Shown in pieces: positions 54,724 through 64,000 of a DNA stretch of 64,000 nucleotides; position 1 is the first letter of the stretch, and each line of letters begins with the position of its first letter. The stretch is taken from the NCBI GenBank assembly GCA_041395865.1, contig JAWKZQ010000002.1:186001-250000 (forward strand), in the 5' to 3' direction. The notes under the pieces are model-generated. The model saw nothing but the letters and a program-made list of their open reading frames with translations. It made no database searches and was not told the origin of the DNA. This stretch comes from IMCC2047 sp041395865 (GTDB lineage Bacteria; Pseudomonadota; Gammaproteobacteria; Pseudomonadales; IMCC2047). Both the position numbers and the translations under genes were made by a program.

Positions 54724-56105
54724 TAGATTGCTCCTTTAAACTCGACGTTAAACGCTGTGGGTTTTTGGGGGTTAATCGCCAGTTCCCCACTAATTTGCCC
54801 GGTTAAAGCCGATACCAGACTCAACCCCAGAGTGGCGCTCGCTTCGATATCAAAACCATCCTCAAGGCCAATTCCGTCATCCTGCACGCTCAGCTTAACC
54901 CCTCCCGCAGCCTGCTTTTGCAGGGTTATGCGCACTTCCCCGTTCTCACCGTTGGCATAGGCATGCTTGAGGGCATTGGACACCAGCTCATTGACGATCA
55001 ATCCCAGGGGAATACTGATATCCAAAGGCAGGTTAATGGAGTCCAGGTCCATGGCGATATTGCTATGCGAATAGGACATCATCAGGCTTTCAGCGATTTT
55101 CATCACCACGTCGGACATATTCACCTGCGACAGGTCCGTGGATTGATACAGTGTCTGGTGTATCAGCGCCATCGACTTAATTCGCCCCTGGCTCTCTTTT
55201 AAGGCCGCAATCACCGAATCGGACTCAATCCCATCGGCCTGCATTCCCAGCAGGCTATCGATAATCTGCAGATTGTTTTTCACCCGATGGTGAATTTCCG
55301 TCAGCAATATTTCTTTTTCTTTCAGCGCCGAGAGCAGCGATTCTTCGTGTTTTTTTCGTTCACTGATGTCCACGATGGATGCAAGCACCATAGGCCCCTG
55401 CAACGTATTAATTGGGTTAAGGGCAATCTCCACCGCTATTTCCGTACCATCTTTACAGCGCCCGTACAAATCGCGGCCATGACCCATTGCTCTGGCCACC
55501 GGACGGCGACAATAGCCGACCACCAAATCCGGGTGTTCGCCCTGGTATTTATCCGGAACCAGTACCGAAATATTTTGCCCGATCAGCTCCCTTCGCGCAT
55601 AACCAAACAGTTGCTCCGCAAACTGGTTGACTAATGTTATTTTCCCGGAGGCATCCGTCATGATCATGCCATTGGGGGCCGCCTCGACCGCCAGGCTTAT
55701 CATTTCAGTTGCCTTATGTCGCTCGGTAATATCGACAATTGCCGCCAGCACCAGTGTCTGCCCTTGAAACTCAAAGGGGTTTAATCCGATTTCAACGGGA
55801 AACTCGTAGCCCTCCTTGTGAAGCGCAAAGAGATCTCGACCGGCGCCCATCGCTCGGGTTGAGGGTTGAGTAAAGAAGCGGTCGCGCAATTTCGGGTGTT
55901 CCGCGCGATATCGGGTGGGTATCAACATATCCAGCGACCTGCCGACCAGCTCCTGCCGGCGGTAGCCAAAGGTTCTCTCAATCGCACCATTGACCAGCAG
56001 CATGATCCCATCCTGGTTGACCATCACCATACCGTTTGGCGATGCCTCAACGGCCATTACTGTCAGGTCGTCCTTATCAATTAACTCGCCATCAACACCA
56101 AACAC
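54723..56105 (-). CDS. PAS-PAS sensor histidine kinase (HisKA_2 type)
   Basis: 460 residues, no membrane helix. Two tandem PAS domains (about 12-125 and 135-250; both start with AxEAxPNGMxM and contain a FGYxRxELVG-like core), then HisKA_2 with the phospho-His in LLTEIHHRVKNNLQIIDSLL, and HATPase_c (NALKHAYANGENGEVRITL; DGIGLEDGFDI). GTG start with GAGGGA 6 nt upstream. Its partner is very likely the REC-PAS-GGDEF-EAL gene 28 nt upstream on the transcript. Confidence 0.9.
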   Translation of the reverse strand: MFGVDGELIDKDDLTVMAVEASPNGMVMVNQDGIMLLVNGAIERTFGYRRQELVGRSLDMLIPTRYRAEHPKLRDRFFTQPSTRAMGAGRDLFALHKEGYEFPVEIGLNPFEFQGQTLVLAAIVDITERHKATEMISLAVEAAPNGMIMTDASGKITLVNQFAEQLFGYARRELIGQNISVLVPDKYQGEHPDLVVGYCRRPVARAMGHGRDLYGRCKDGTEIAVEIALNPINTLQGPMVLASIVDISERKKHEESLLSALKEKEILLTEIHHRVKNNLQIIDSLLGMQADGIESDSVIAALKESQGRIKSMALIHQTLYQSTDLSQVNMSDVVMKIAESLMMSYSHSNIAMDLDSINLPLDISIPLGLIVNELVSNALKHAYANGENGEVRITLQKQAAGGVKLSVQDDGIGLEDGFDIEASATLGLSLVSALTGQISGELAINPQKPTAFNVEFKGAI

Positions 56106-56133
56106 TGCACGTCCCTCTTCAGCTGTACGGCGG

Positions 56134-58554
56134 CTAAGCCCGTCGTGATGTTGTCAGGTAGCAGGCCGCAATATCCTCAGCCGGCATGGGCTTGGCCATG
56201 AAAAAACCCTGTATCTGATCGCAGCTGGTCCTGGAGATAAACTCAGCCTGTTGGGTTGTCTCAACGCCTTCTGCAATTACCTTTAGTTTTAGCTGTTTAG
56301 CCATCGCAATAATGGCCGAGACAATCGCGCAATCATCCTCGTCTGCTGGAATGTCCCTGATAAAGGCCTGGTCAATTTTGAGCTTATGGATGGGCTGGAT
56401 TTTCAGCGAAGCCAGGCACGAATAACCCGTACCGAAGTCGTCGATCGAAATATGCAGGCCAAGCTGTTCCAGTTCTTTAAGGCAAAGGGTAGCCAGCTCA
56501 TTATCCTGCAAACAGGACTCGGTAATTTCAAGCTCCAGGTAGCCGGGCTTGATCTGGTATTGCTCCAATATCCCTTTAACCTGGCTGACAAACTCGCTTT
56601 CCTTGAGCTGGCGAACGGAAACATTAATGGCCACCCGGGGTGGTTGAAACCCCCTATCCAGCCAGTTTTTAATCTGTTGGCAGGCTTTCTCAATGACGCA
56701 CTTGCCGATATCGATAATCAGGGAATTGGTTTCCGCAAAGGGGATAATTTCCGCTGCACTCAGCAAGCCTCGTTGCGGATTCTGCCAGCGAACCAGGGCT
56801 TCCAGCCCAACCATTTCATGCGTTTTGGCGTCAAACTGTGGCTGGTAATAGAGCAGGAACTCATCCCGGTTCAGTGCATTTCGCAACTCTCGTTCCCGCT
56901 GCAGGTACTGCGCCGTTTGCTCGGTCATTTCCGGCAGGTAATAGGAATAGCGGTTACGTCCCTTATGTTTAGCGGAGTACATCGCTGTATCCGCCATTTT
57001 AATCAAGTCATCCACGTCGGCAGCATCACCGGGAAAGACGGCGATACCAATACTGCCGCTGGGCAACACATCAACTGCGCCCAGTTTCATCGGTTGATTC
57101 AATGCCTTGAGCAGCTTCCTGGCCAACATGGCAATGTCATCACGGGCATGCACAGCCTCCATAATCACAATAAACTCATCGCCCCCAAGGCGACACAAGG
57201 TATCGGATGCCCGAATAGCCGATTTGAGGCGCTGGGCAACCGACTTCAGCATCAGGTCGCCAATCTGGTGGCCAAGGGTGTCGTTAATACGTTTAAAGTG
57301 GTCAAGGTCAATAAACAGCAGTGCCAGTTGATGATTTTCCCGTTCAGCCTTTGCCAGGGATTGGTTTAGCCGATCCTTAAATAGATTACGGTTGGGCAGC
57401 TTGGTAAGCGAGTCGTAATAGGCGATATAGGAGAGTTTTTCCTGGGCTTCATGCACAGCGGTGATGTCGGACAGGATAACGACATATTTACCGCCCGCCT
57501 CGGCACCGTCGGGCACGCACGCTATATTGAACCAGGCATGCATCAAGGTGCCGTCATAACGATAGGCACAGACCTTTTCCTGCCAGTTACCCTTCGTACC
57601 CAAGGCGCGCCAAAGTTCTTCATAACGGCTCTTACCCAGGGTTTCGAGTTTGAGAAAAACCAATTCCTCATTCAGGACACTCTGCGTATCAAACCCGGTA
57701 ATACTCACGAATGCCTGGTTAGTACTGACCACTTGACGGGTTTCATCCAGGATTACGATCCCGTCTGCGCTACACCGATACACCATGGCGGCCTGCTGTA
57801 ACTGCGCCTCCATTTTGCGGCGTTCCGTTATATCCTGAATAACGCCAACCACTTGCTGGTTACCCGTTTTTGGATCGCCAAAACGCTTGCCGTAAAGCAG
57901 CCACCGGCAACGTCCGCACTGCGGATTTTCCACCTCGAATTCCACTTCAATTTCGGCATCGGGCTGGGTCTGCAGCCGGTTAAGCTGTTCGTCGACCCTG
58001 GCCTTATCGGCAGGCAGAATCGCATCATGAATCGCCTGCCAGTTCTCAAGCGCGTCTAACTCGCCTTTCGCCCGATAACCAAGAATGACCGTACGGCTAT
58101 CGTCCATTTCCCAGGTCGCAAGGCTTGCCGCATCAAGGGCTAGTTTGAGGTGGGTTTCACTTTTCTGGATTTTGAGGTCGAAGGAATTACGCTCGATGGC
58201 CATTTGCACAGAAGCGTGTAGATCGCGCTCCGAATAAGGCTTTAGGAGATAGCCATAGGGCTTGGCCGATTTAGCCCGCTCAAGGGTGACATCCTCTGAA
58301 TAAGCCGTGAGGAAAATAACCGGAATGTGGTAACGCTCGCTGACACTTTGAGCTACTTCGATACCATCCCTCGAACCCTTGATGTGTATATCCATCAAAA
58401 TCACGTCGGGCGTCTCTGCGGCGATAATTTTCATGGCCGTTTCGCCATCGGCTGCCGTCCCGGCAATTCTGTAGCCGAGCTTACGCAAGCGACGTACCAA
58501 ATCCATGGCGACAATGCTCTCATCTTCTACAACAAGAACCGTGACCTCACTCAT
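56134..58554 (-). CDS. Response regulator REC-PAS-GGDEF-EAL
   Basis: 806 residues from the ATG at 58554 (AAGGA 8 nt upstream); another ATG three codons earlier is possible. REC domain with phospho-acceptor Asp in ILMDIHIKG, one or two PAS/PAC modules (about 140-370), GGDEF with CRLGGDEFIVIM, and EAL with GLEALVRWQNP, DDFGTGYSCLASLKIQPI and VIAEGVETTQQ. Both enzyme halves look intact, so it can turn over c-di-GMP under control of the adjacent kinase. First gene of its operon. Confidence 0.92.
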   Translation of the reverse strand: MSEVTVLVVEDESIVAMDLVRRLRKLGYRIAGTAADGETAMKIIAAETPDVILMDIHIKGSRDGIEVAQSVSERYHIPVIFLTAYSEDVTLERAKSAKPYGYLLKPYSERDLHASVQMAIERNSFDLKIQKSETHLKLALDAASLATWEMDDSRTVILGYRAKGELDALENWQAIHDAILPADKARVDEQLNRLQTQPDAEIEVEFEVENPQCGRCRWLLYGKRFGDPKTGNQQVVGVIQDITERRKMEAQLQQAAMVYRCSADGIVILDETRQVVSTNQAFVSITGFDTQSVLNEELVFLKLETLGKSRYEELWRALGTKGNWQEKVCAYRYDGTLMHAWFNIACVPDGAEAGGKYVVILSDITAVHEAQEKLSYIAYYDSLTKLPNRNLFKDRLNQSLAKAERENHQLALLFIDLDHFKRINDTLGHQIGDLMLKSVAQRLKSAIRASDTLCRLGGDEFIVIMEAVHARDDIAMLARKLLKALNQPMKLGAVDVLPSGSIGIAVFPGDAADVDDLIKMADTAMYSAKHKGRNRYSYYLPEMTEQTAQYLQRERELRNALNRDEFLLYYQPQFDAKTHEMVGLEALVRWQNPQRGLLSAAEIIPFAETNSLIIDIGKCVIEKACQQIKNWLDRGFQPPRVAINVSVRQLKESEFVSQVKGILEQYQIKPGYLELEITESCLQDNELATLCLKELEQLGLHISIDDFGTGYSCLASLKIQPIHKLKIDQAFIRDIPADEDDCAIVSAIIAMAKQLKLKVIAEGVETTQQAEFISRTSCDQIQGFFMAKPMPAEDIAACYLTTSRRA

Positions 58555-58762
58555 TCCCTTCATCCTTGAGGCGTTTAACGCCTATTCCTGCAAACCACGC
58601 ATTAAGTTAGTGATTACGAAACGGCAACGAAAGAAGAAAGACTGATTGCCAACAGCCGCAAGGAGGCAAACCTCTTCTCTACATCTACTGACTGGCTAGC
58701 TTATTGAATTAATTTTAAATGTAGGTGAAAAAAGTTTAATCGCAAAGATTTTGGGACAACGG

Positions 58763-59167
58763 CTAAATCTTATCCGGCACACCCTCTTCATAGGCGGTAA
58801 TGCCTTCCGGGAGCTTCTCCCAGGAGGACTTGGAACCGACATAGAGATGGTAACCAATCTCAATTGGCGGATTTCCGTTAAGGCAACCCAGGGTAATGCC
58901 GTGAACTTTACCCTGGTGAGTCCCGCAGAGCGTTGAACCACACCGGCTGCAAAACTGAAAGCCAAACCCTGGCAGGCTCTCATAGCTTGTTAGCAGTTCC
59001 TGACCCTGAAGCCACTGGAATTCATCGGTGTCGACCAGGGCGTACGCAGAAGCCTGGGCACTGAACGCCTTGCGGCAGCGGGAACAATGGCATGAGCGGG
59101 CATCTTTGAGCGCGCCCGTAATTCGATATTTAACACTGCCACAGAAACATTCGCCGGTCATTGACAT
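58763..59167 (-). CDS. GFA-domain protein (glutathione-dependent formaldehyde-activating family)
   Basis: 134 residues. Zinc-binding cysteines: GECFCGSVKY, CHCSRCRKAFS and FCSRCGSTLCG, the three pairs of the GFA/CENP-V fold. Start ATG at 59167 follows a strong AAAGGAGGT. The proteins bind glutathione-adducted aldehydes in some cases, but most family members have no proven reaction. Single gene; not in an operon with its neighbours. Confidence 0.88.
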   Translation of the reverse strand: MSMTGECFCGSVKYRITGALKDARSCHCSRCRKAFSAQASAYALVDTDEFQWLQGQELLTSYESLPGFGFQFCSRCGSTLCGTHQGKVHGITLGCLNGNPPIEIGYHLYVGSKSSWEKLPEGITAYEEGVPDKI

Positions 59168-59379
59168 ACCTTACCTCCTTTAATGATTTGGCGCTTGCCC
59201 CCTGACACGGGCTCAACCGCGCCAGCCCGTTATTCGATTAAATACTTTTCATGATAGCGCCCACAAAAAAGCAGGCACATATGGAATTCCCCCTATGCAG
59301 CCACTGATGCTGATGACGATTAAATGCTGAGCCCATCATACCGCGCAAACCTGCAGGCAGATCGGCAAATTAAAGCGCA

Positions 59380-60300
59380 CTATTGGCTGGCACGCAGCGC
59401 ATCCAGCCCTTCCTTCTTCATAAACCGCTCAAACTCCTGTGCCAGAAGGCTCTGCTGACGCTCTTTCCGGTGCACCAGGGACCAACAGCTGCGAATAGGG
59501 AAGTTTTCAACGTTGAGCTTTATCACCCCCGGCAAGTCGCCATAATCCAGGGTGTGGCGACTCAAAATGGATAACCCAAGTCCGGATGAAACGGCGTACT
59601 TAATCGCCTCATTACTTTCGATGGTCATCTTTTCATTCAACTTTATGCCCTGCTGTTCGCAGAACTGCTCGATGGACAAACGGGTTCCTGAACCCGGTTC
59701 GCGCATAATAAAGGGGTAATGACTTAAGCGGGCCAGGCTGACCCGCTCCTGCAAAGCCAGCTCATGCTGCCTGGGAGCAACCACCACCAGCTCATTGTCG
59801 ACAAAAGGCACCGTTTCAATATCTGCGCTTCTCGGGCAATGGCTGAGAAAATAGAAATCATCCATGTCCTGCCGTAACCGCTCAATCACCTCCTGGCGGT
59901 TAGCGATTTTCAACCGCACATCAATGAGCGGATGTTTTTTGCAGAACGCCCCCAGTACCAGCGGTAAAAAGTATTTTGCCGTCGAAACGACACAGAGTTT
60001 CAGCACCCCGGATTTCAGGCCCTTCAGATCATTCAATTGAATCTGCAGGTTATCCAGGCACTGGAAAATATGCTGGGCGCTGTTGGCCAGGGCAATACCG
60101 GCATCCGTCAGCTCAATGGATTTACCGCGTTTCTGGTAAATGGGCAGTTCAATCAAATCGCTCAGGTTCTTCAGCTGTATCGAAACGGAGGGTTGGGAAA
60201 TGTGCAAGACCTCTGCAACCTGTGAAATGCTCTGGTAGCGCGCCAATTCCTGAATCAGTTTGAGTTGCCGAAGTGTCGGAAGTCGATTCGGATTTATCAT
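59380..60300 (-). CDS. LysR-family regulator of the bicarbonate/PEPC module
   Basis: 306 residues. HTH (LPTLRQLKLIQELARYQSIS; SQPSVSIQLKNLSDLI) and an LysR substrate domain with the CysB/CbbR-like pattern (RLRQDMDDFYFLSHCPRSAD, then REPGSGTRLSIEQFCEQQGI). CbbR-like regulators sense carbon metabolites. It is divergent from the bicarbonate transporter genes with a 98-nt AT-rich spacer, so it is the likely regulator. RBS is weak. Confidence 0.92.
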   Translation of the reverse strand: MINPNRLPTLRQLKLIQELARYQSISQVAEVLHISQPSVSIQLKNLSDLIELPIYQKRGKSIELTDAGIALANSAQHIFQCLDNLQIQLNDLKGLKSGVLKLCVVSTAKYFLPLVLGAFCKKHPLIDVRLKIANRQEVIERLRQDMDDFYFLSHCPRSADIETVPFVDNELVVVAPRQHELALQERVSLARLSHYPFIMREPGSGTRLSIEQFCEQQGIKLNEKMTIESNEAIKYAVSSGLGLSILSRHTLDYGDLPGVIKLNVENFPIRSCWSLVHRKERQQSLLAQEFERFMKKEGLDALRASQ

Positions 60301-60398
60301 AGATAAAATTAAATAATTTATATAAAAAATATATATTATATTTTATTTATATTTGGCTCTAGTATGGCCTCCGTCCTAATTCACGGAGGCATCGAACC
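60301..60398. promoter_or_regulatory. Divergent promoter region of LysR and sbtA operon
   Basis: A strongly AT-rich spacer (runs of ATATAAAAAATATATATTAT near 60318-60340) with several overlapping T-N11-A patterns as LysR boxes need. The right part has CACGGAGGC, the ribosome site of the 56-residue gene. Exact boxes cannot be fixed by eye. Confidence 0.45.
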
Positions 60399-60569
60399 AT
60401 GCAGTATCTGTTTGCCGCGCTCACGCTGGTCCTGCTCCTGGGTACCGCCCTGCTTGCCCAACAAACAGGAATGGCAACACAAAGTTTGTTTGTCCTGACG
60501 GGCGCTGTTGCCCTTTACGTCGCCTTTTCCCTGATAAAAAAGCGCCCGCCGGAGAACTGCGATGAGTAG
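60399..60569 (+). CDS. 56-residue two-helix membrane protein before sbtA
   Basis: Starts MQYLFAALTLVLLLGTALLA, then a short loop and a second helix (SLFVLTGAVALYVAFSLI) with a basic end KKRPPENCDE. GGAGG lies 9 nt before the ATG. Its last 8 nt overlap the transporter start (GCGATGAGTAG), a firm sign of coupled translation. No family recognised. It could be a small subunit or regulator of the bicarbonate transporter. Confidence 0.75.
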   Translation: MQYLFAALTLVLLLGTALLAQQTGMATQSLFVLTGAVALYVAFSLIKKRPPENCDE

Positions 60570-61497
60570 TTTTCTGCCCGACATACTCGCGCTGTTTTTT
60601 TTAATCTCACTGATATGCCAACGTCTGGGGGTCGACCTCAAGTTACCGGATGCGACCTACCAACTCCTAACCTATGTACTGCTGATCACCATCGGGCTCA
60701 AGGGCGGGCAGGCACTGGCTGGTGGCGCAAGTTGGGGGCTGGCCGGGCAAAGCATCGCGATTATCACCCTTGGCGTCATCATTACCATCGCCGCTTTAAT
60801 CATTATCACCCTGTTCTCCAAGCTGAACAGAACCGACCGCGTGACGCTTGCCGCACACTATGGCTCCGTCAGTGTCGGCACCTATGCCGTTGGCATCAGT
60901 TACCTGCAACTGCGGAATGTCGAGTTTGAACCCCAGATTGCACTCTTTGTCGCCCTGCTGGAGCTACCGGCGATCATTTTCGGACTCTGGTGGCTGACCC
61001 GTAAAGACACCGATCGCAAACTGGATATAAAATCAATTTTCGCCCACAAAAGCCTGGTATTGATTTTAATGGGAATGCTGATTGGCGCCGCCTATGGCGA
61101 CGTTGCCAAACCAATGGTTGAGAACCTCAAACCCATCTTTGCTGTCATGCTGGCACTTTACCTGGTGCATATGGGCGCCATCGCAGGGTCGCGCCTCAGG
61201 GATCTGGGCAAGAATCATCTTTTCATCATCAGTTTTGGCCTGTTTATGCCGCTGATCGGCGCAACACTGGGCTTCATTACCGCCTGGAGTTTCGGCCTCG
61301 GCATCGGCGGCATCACCCTGCTGGCAACACTCGGCGCAAGTGCATCCTACATCGCTGTTCCTGCCGTTTTTGAACAGGCCAGACCCGAGGCCAACATCGC
61401 CCAGGCACTGGTGGCATCACTGGCGATCACCTTCAGTTTCAACGTTATCTGGGGCATTCCCCTTTACCATCACATTGCCGGCCTTTTGTTCGGCTAA
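60562..61497 (+). CDS. sbtA: Sodium-dependent bicarbonate transporter (SbtA family)
   Basis: 311 residues with about ten helices and an inverted repeat of five. Family motifs are visible: the first half has GLKGGQALAGGASWGL and AAHYGSVSVGTYAVGISYLQ, the second LASIAGSRLRDLGKN-like ending and LLATLGASASYIAVPAVFEQ. SbtA permeases carry HCO3- in with Na+. Heterotrophic bacteria use them to feed carboxylases; the next gene is PEP carboxylase. No SbtB (PII-like) gene is adjacent. Overlaps the 56-residue gene by 8 nt. Confidence 0.9.
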   Translation: MSSFLPDILALFFLISLICQRLGVDLKLPDATYQLLTYVLLITIGLKGGQALAGGASWGLAGQSIAIITLGVIITIAALIIITLFSKLNRTDRVTLAAHYGSVSVGTYAVGISYLQLRNVEFEPQIALFVALLELPAIIFGLWWLTRKDTDRKLDIKSIFAHKSLVLILMGMLIGAAYGDVAKPMVENLKPIFAVMLALYLVHMGAIAGSRLRDLGKNHLFIISFGLFMPLIGATLGFITAWSFGLGIGGITLLATLGASASYIAVPAVFEQARPEANIAQALVASLAITFSFNVIWGIPLYHHIAGLLFG

Positions 61498-61521
61498 CAC
61501 AGCATTATCGGAGGCAAGCTC

Positions 61522-64000
61522 ATGTTAGCGCCTATTTCCAACAACATCCGTAAACTCGGCAGCTTTCTTGGTCAGACCATCGCTCTGGATAAGGGAGAAG
61601 ACTGGCTCAACAACGTCGAAACCATTCGACACCTGGGCAAGGATGCCGTGAGTGGCGAGCAGCAGGCCATTACCCGAATGCAGGGCATTTTTTCCCAGAG
61701 CACAGAACAGGCATTGCTGATCCAGGCCCGAGCGTTCAGCCAGTTCCTGAACCTGGTTAACATTGCCGAACAGCAATATACCGTTTCCGAGCAGGGTTTA
61801 TCGGAACTGGACCTGCCGCACCCGCTGGAGTCGTTGGCCGAAAACCTCGGTAGCCAACAGGTTGAGAAGATAAAAAAAGCGCTCGAGAAACTGCATATTG
61901 AACTGGTTTTAACGGCGCACCCGACTGAAATTAATCGTCGTACCTTTATCTACAAATACCACCAGATTGCCGAGCAGCTTGAATCAGAGAATGAGACCGC
62001 TGACCAACGCATCCGGGAACTCATTGAACAGGCCTGGCACACCAATGAAATTCGTCAACAACGCCCGACACCGCTGGACGAATCGCGCTGGGGCCTGAAT
62101 GCGATTGCCGACAGCATCTGGCAGGCTGTTCCCCAGTTTATGCGCGAGCTGGACGACTTTGCCCAACAGACCACCGGCGAACCGCTGGACGACCAGCTCG
62201 TCCCGCTAACCATGGCAAGCTGGATGGCTGGCGACCGTGACGGCAACCCCTTCGTCACCGCCGAATTAAGCGCCAGGGCCATTCTTCAAGCCCGTTTAAT
62301 GGCTGCTGAGCTTTACCTGCAGGACTTCGAACAGCTTTACCTGGAGCTGTCCATGCACACAGCCACGCAGGCGCTGCTCAACGCCGACACCCAGCGTATT
62401 GGGCCCTACCGCAACCTGCTCAGCAGTGTCATCGACAAGCTGAAATTCAGCATCACCCAGCTTAAACAGGGACAAACCGACGGCGTCATTGCCAGCTCTG
62501 CCGAGCTGCTGGAACCACTGCTGGAGTGCCGCCAGAGCTTGCTGACATCAGGCCTGACAAATGTTGCCAACTCCCAACTCCTGGATTTGATCCGAAAGGT
62601 TCGCTGTTTTGGCATTTCACTGGTTAAGCTGGACCTGCGCCAGCACAGCGAACGGCACGATAGCGCCCTGGCCGAAATCACCTCCGTTTTAAACATCGGC
62701 GATTACCTGAGCTGGAACGACCAGCAGCGCTGCGAATTTCTTTTGCAGGAACTCCAGAATCCGCGCCCCTTATTGCCCGACTACCCTTGGAGCGAAGCAA
62801 CCCAGGAGGTGCTGGATACCTTTAGCATGGCCGCGACACAGCCCAAGGAGTGCCTGGGCATTTATATTATTTCCATGGCCAGCCAGGTCAGCGATGTGTT
62901 GGCGGTTAACCTGCTGATGAAAGCCGCCGGTTTCCGGTGGCACATGCCGATTGCACCGCTCTTTGAAACACTGGACGACCTGAACAACGCACCCAATGTG
63001 ATGGGCGAGCTTCTGCAACACGCGCTCTACAAAGACCGCTGCGACCACCAGCACTACGTCATGATCGGTTACAGCGACTCATCCAAGGACGCCGGTGTAC
63101 TGGCGGCAACCTGGGCGCAATACCAGGCACAGGAGGCGCTCGCCGAGGTCTTTTCCGAGCACAACATCCAACTTAAACTGTTCCATGGTCGGGGCGGCAC
63201 CATCGGCCGCGGCGGCGGCCCTGCCCACGCGGCCATCGCCTCGCAACCTCCCGGCACCCTGGATGGCGGCCTGCGCGTCACCGAGCAGGGTGAAACCATT
63301 CGTTACAAGTTCGGGCTGCCCAACCTCGCTGTGCGAAGCCTGCACCTGTATACCAGCGCCATCCTGAAAAGCCTGGTTACACCACCCCCGCAGCCAAAAA
63401 AGGAATGGCGGGAACTGATGGACAAGATGTCAACGATGAGCTGCCAGCGCTATCGCAGCTACGTGAAGGACAACGAAAACTTCGTCACCTATTTCAGGCA
63501 GGCAACGCCGGAACAGGAGCTTTCATCACTGCCTTTAGGCTCGCGACCCAGTAAGCGGCGCGTCGATGGCGGTATCGAATCCCTGCGAGCCATTCCGTGG
63601 ATCTTTGCCTGGAGCCAGAACCGATTGGTTCTGCCAAGCTGGCTTGGGCTCGGCGAAGCCATCCGGCACTACTACGCAAGTGATGCCCAGCTCATGCAGG
63701 AAATGCTGCAGCAATGGCCCTATTTCCGGGCGCGAATCTCTCTGACCGAAATGCTCTACCTGAAATCCGATACCGAGATTTCCTCCCTGTACGACCAGGC
63801 ACTGGTGGAACCCAGCCTGCAACCCATGGGCGAGGAGTTACGCGCTCAACTGGGCGCCGATGAACAAAGCATCCTGACACTGCTCAAGCAGCAGCATACG
63901 CTGGAAAACGACCCCTGGAACCGGGACTCCTTTGAATTGCGTAAGCCTTATCTGCTGCCTTTGCATTTAATACAAATCGAAGCCCTAAAGCGCCTCAGGA
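61522..64000 (+). CDS. ppc: Phosphoenolpyruvate carboxylase (3' end cut off)
   Basis: Partial: 826 residues are visible; E. coli Ppc has 883. Catalytic His in LTAHPTEINRR (about 131), WMAGDRDGNPFV (about 233), MIGYSDSSKDAG (about 513), and FHGRGGTIGRGGGPAHAA (about 554) are all present. It fixes bicarbonate onto PEP to give oxaloacetate. ATG at 61522 has GGAGG at 9 nt. It follows sbtA by 24 nt, so bicarbonate import and its use are in one transcript. Confidence 0.95.
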   Translation, partial: MLAPISNNIRKLGSFLGQTIALDKGEDWLNNVETIRHLGKDAVSGEQQAITRMQGIFSQSTEQALLIQARAFSQFLNLVNIAEQQYTVSEQGLSELDLPHPLESLAENLGSQQVEKIKKALEKLHIELVLTAHPTEINRRTFIYKYHQIAEQLESENETADQRIRELIEQAWHTNEIRQQRPTPLDESRWGLNAIADSIWQAVPQFMRELDDFAQQTTGEPLDDQLVPLTMASWMAGDRDGNPFVTAELSARAILQARLMAAELYLQDFEQLYLELSMHTATQALLNADTQRIGPYRNLLSSVIDKLKFSITQLKQGQTDGVIASSAELLEPLLECRQSLLTSGLTNVANSQLLDLIRKVRCFGISLVKLDLRQHSERHDSALAEITSVLNIGDYLSWNDQQRCEFLLQELQNPRPLLPDYPWSEATQEVLDTFSMAATQPKECLGIYIISMASQVSDVLAVNLLMKAAGFRWHMPIAPLFETLDDLNNAPNVMGELLQHALYKDRCDHQHYVMIGYSDSSKDAGVLAATWAQYQAQEALAEVFSEHNIQLKLFHGRGGTIGRGGGPAHAAIASQPPGTLDGGLRVTEQGETIRYKFGLPNLAVRSLHLYTSAILKSLVTPPPQPKKEWRELMDKMSTMSCQRYRSYVKDNENFVTYFRQATPEQELSSLPLGSRPSKRRVDGGIESLRAIPWIFAWSQNRLVLPSWLGLGEAIRHYYASDAQLMQEMLQQWPYFRARISLTEMLYLKSDTEISSLYDQALVEPSLQPMGEELRAQLGADEQSILTLLKQQHTLENDPWNRDSFELRKPYLLPLHLIQIEALKRLR

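Overview
The window reads as the chromosome of a motile, Gram-negative gammaproteobacterium. The flagellar genes follow the Pseudomonas-type polar order (fleQ, fleSR, fliEFGHIJ, fliK, fliLMNOPQR-flhB, flhA-flhF-fleN-fliA, motCD). Together with the other content this suggests a Cellvibrionaceae or Pseudomonadales relative; genus cannot be fixed from sequence alone.

Region 1 (1-30.4 kb, almost all minus strand) is the flagellar regulon. It is read from right to left: master activator FleQ, the FleS/FleR two-component pair, the basal body and export apparatus, then FlhA, FlhF, FleN, sigma-28 and the MotCD stator. Two departures stand out. The chemotaxis genes that normally sit between fliA and motC are missing, and a 5-kb block of non-flagellar genes separates flhB from flhA (phosphopantetheinyl transferase, sulfotransferase, two secreted proteins, a CHASE-GGDEF-EAL protein).

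Region 2 (30.5-37.6 kb) is a lower-GC islet bracketed by two copies of a 53-bp direct repeat. It carries an RNase R, a CspA-type protein, and a LysR-controlled set of two pirins flanking an isochorismatase-family hydrolase. Region 3 (37.6-39.9 kb) is AT-rich and holds small minus-strand genes (an ion-channel-like protein with a non-canonical pore, an HNH protein, an unknown 104-residue protein, and a frameshifted gene). Their spacers resemble integron recombination sites, so it may be a remnant cassette array.

Region 4 (40.2-54.5 kb) is about ions and metals. It holds a type II P-type ATPase preceded by a 26-codon overlapping leader ORF, glutamate racemase, a molybdate uptake system (modABC with a near-perfect ModE operator, plus convergent modE), and a five-gene heavy-metal efflux operon (His-rich small protein, secreted protein, outer membrane factor, fusion protein, RND pump) ending in a clear terminator.

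Region 5 (54.5-64 kb) has a c-di-GMP two-component operon (REC-PAS-GGDEF-EAL, then a PAS-PAS histidine kinase, then a coupled 54-residue ORF) and a GFA-family protein. Last comes a LysR regulator divergent from a carbon module: a 56-residue membrane protein overlapping a sodium-dependent bicarbonate transporter, followed by PEP carboxylase, which runs off the end. That module looks like bicarbonate uptake feeding anaplerotic oxaloacetate synthesis. No rRNA, tRNA, CRISPR array, transposase or integrase gene was seen.
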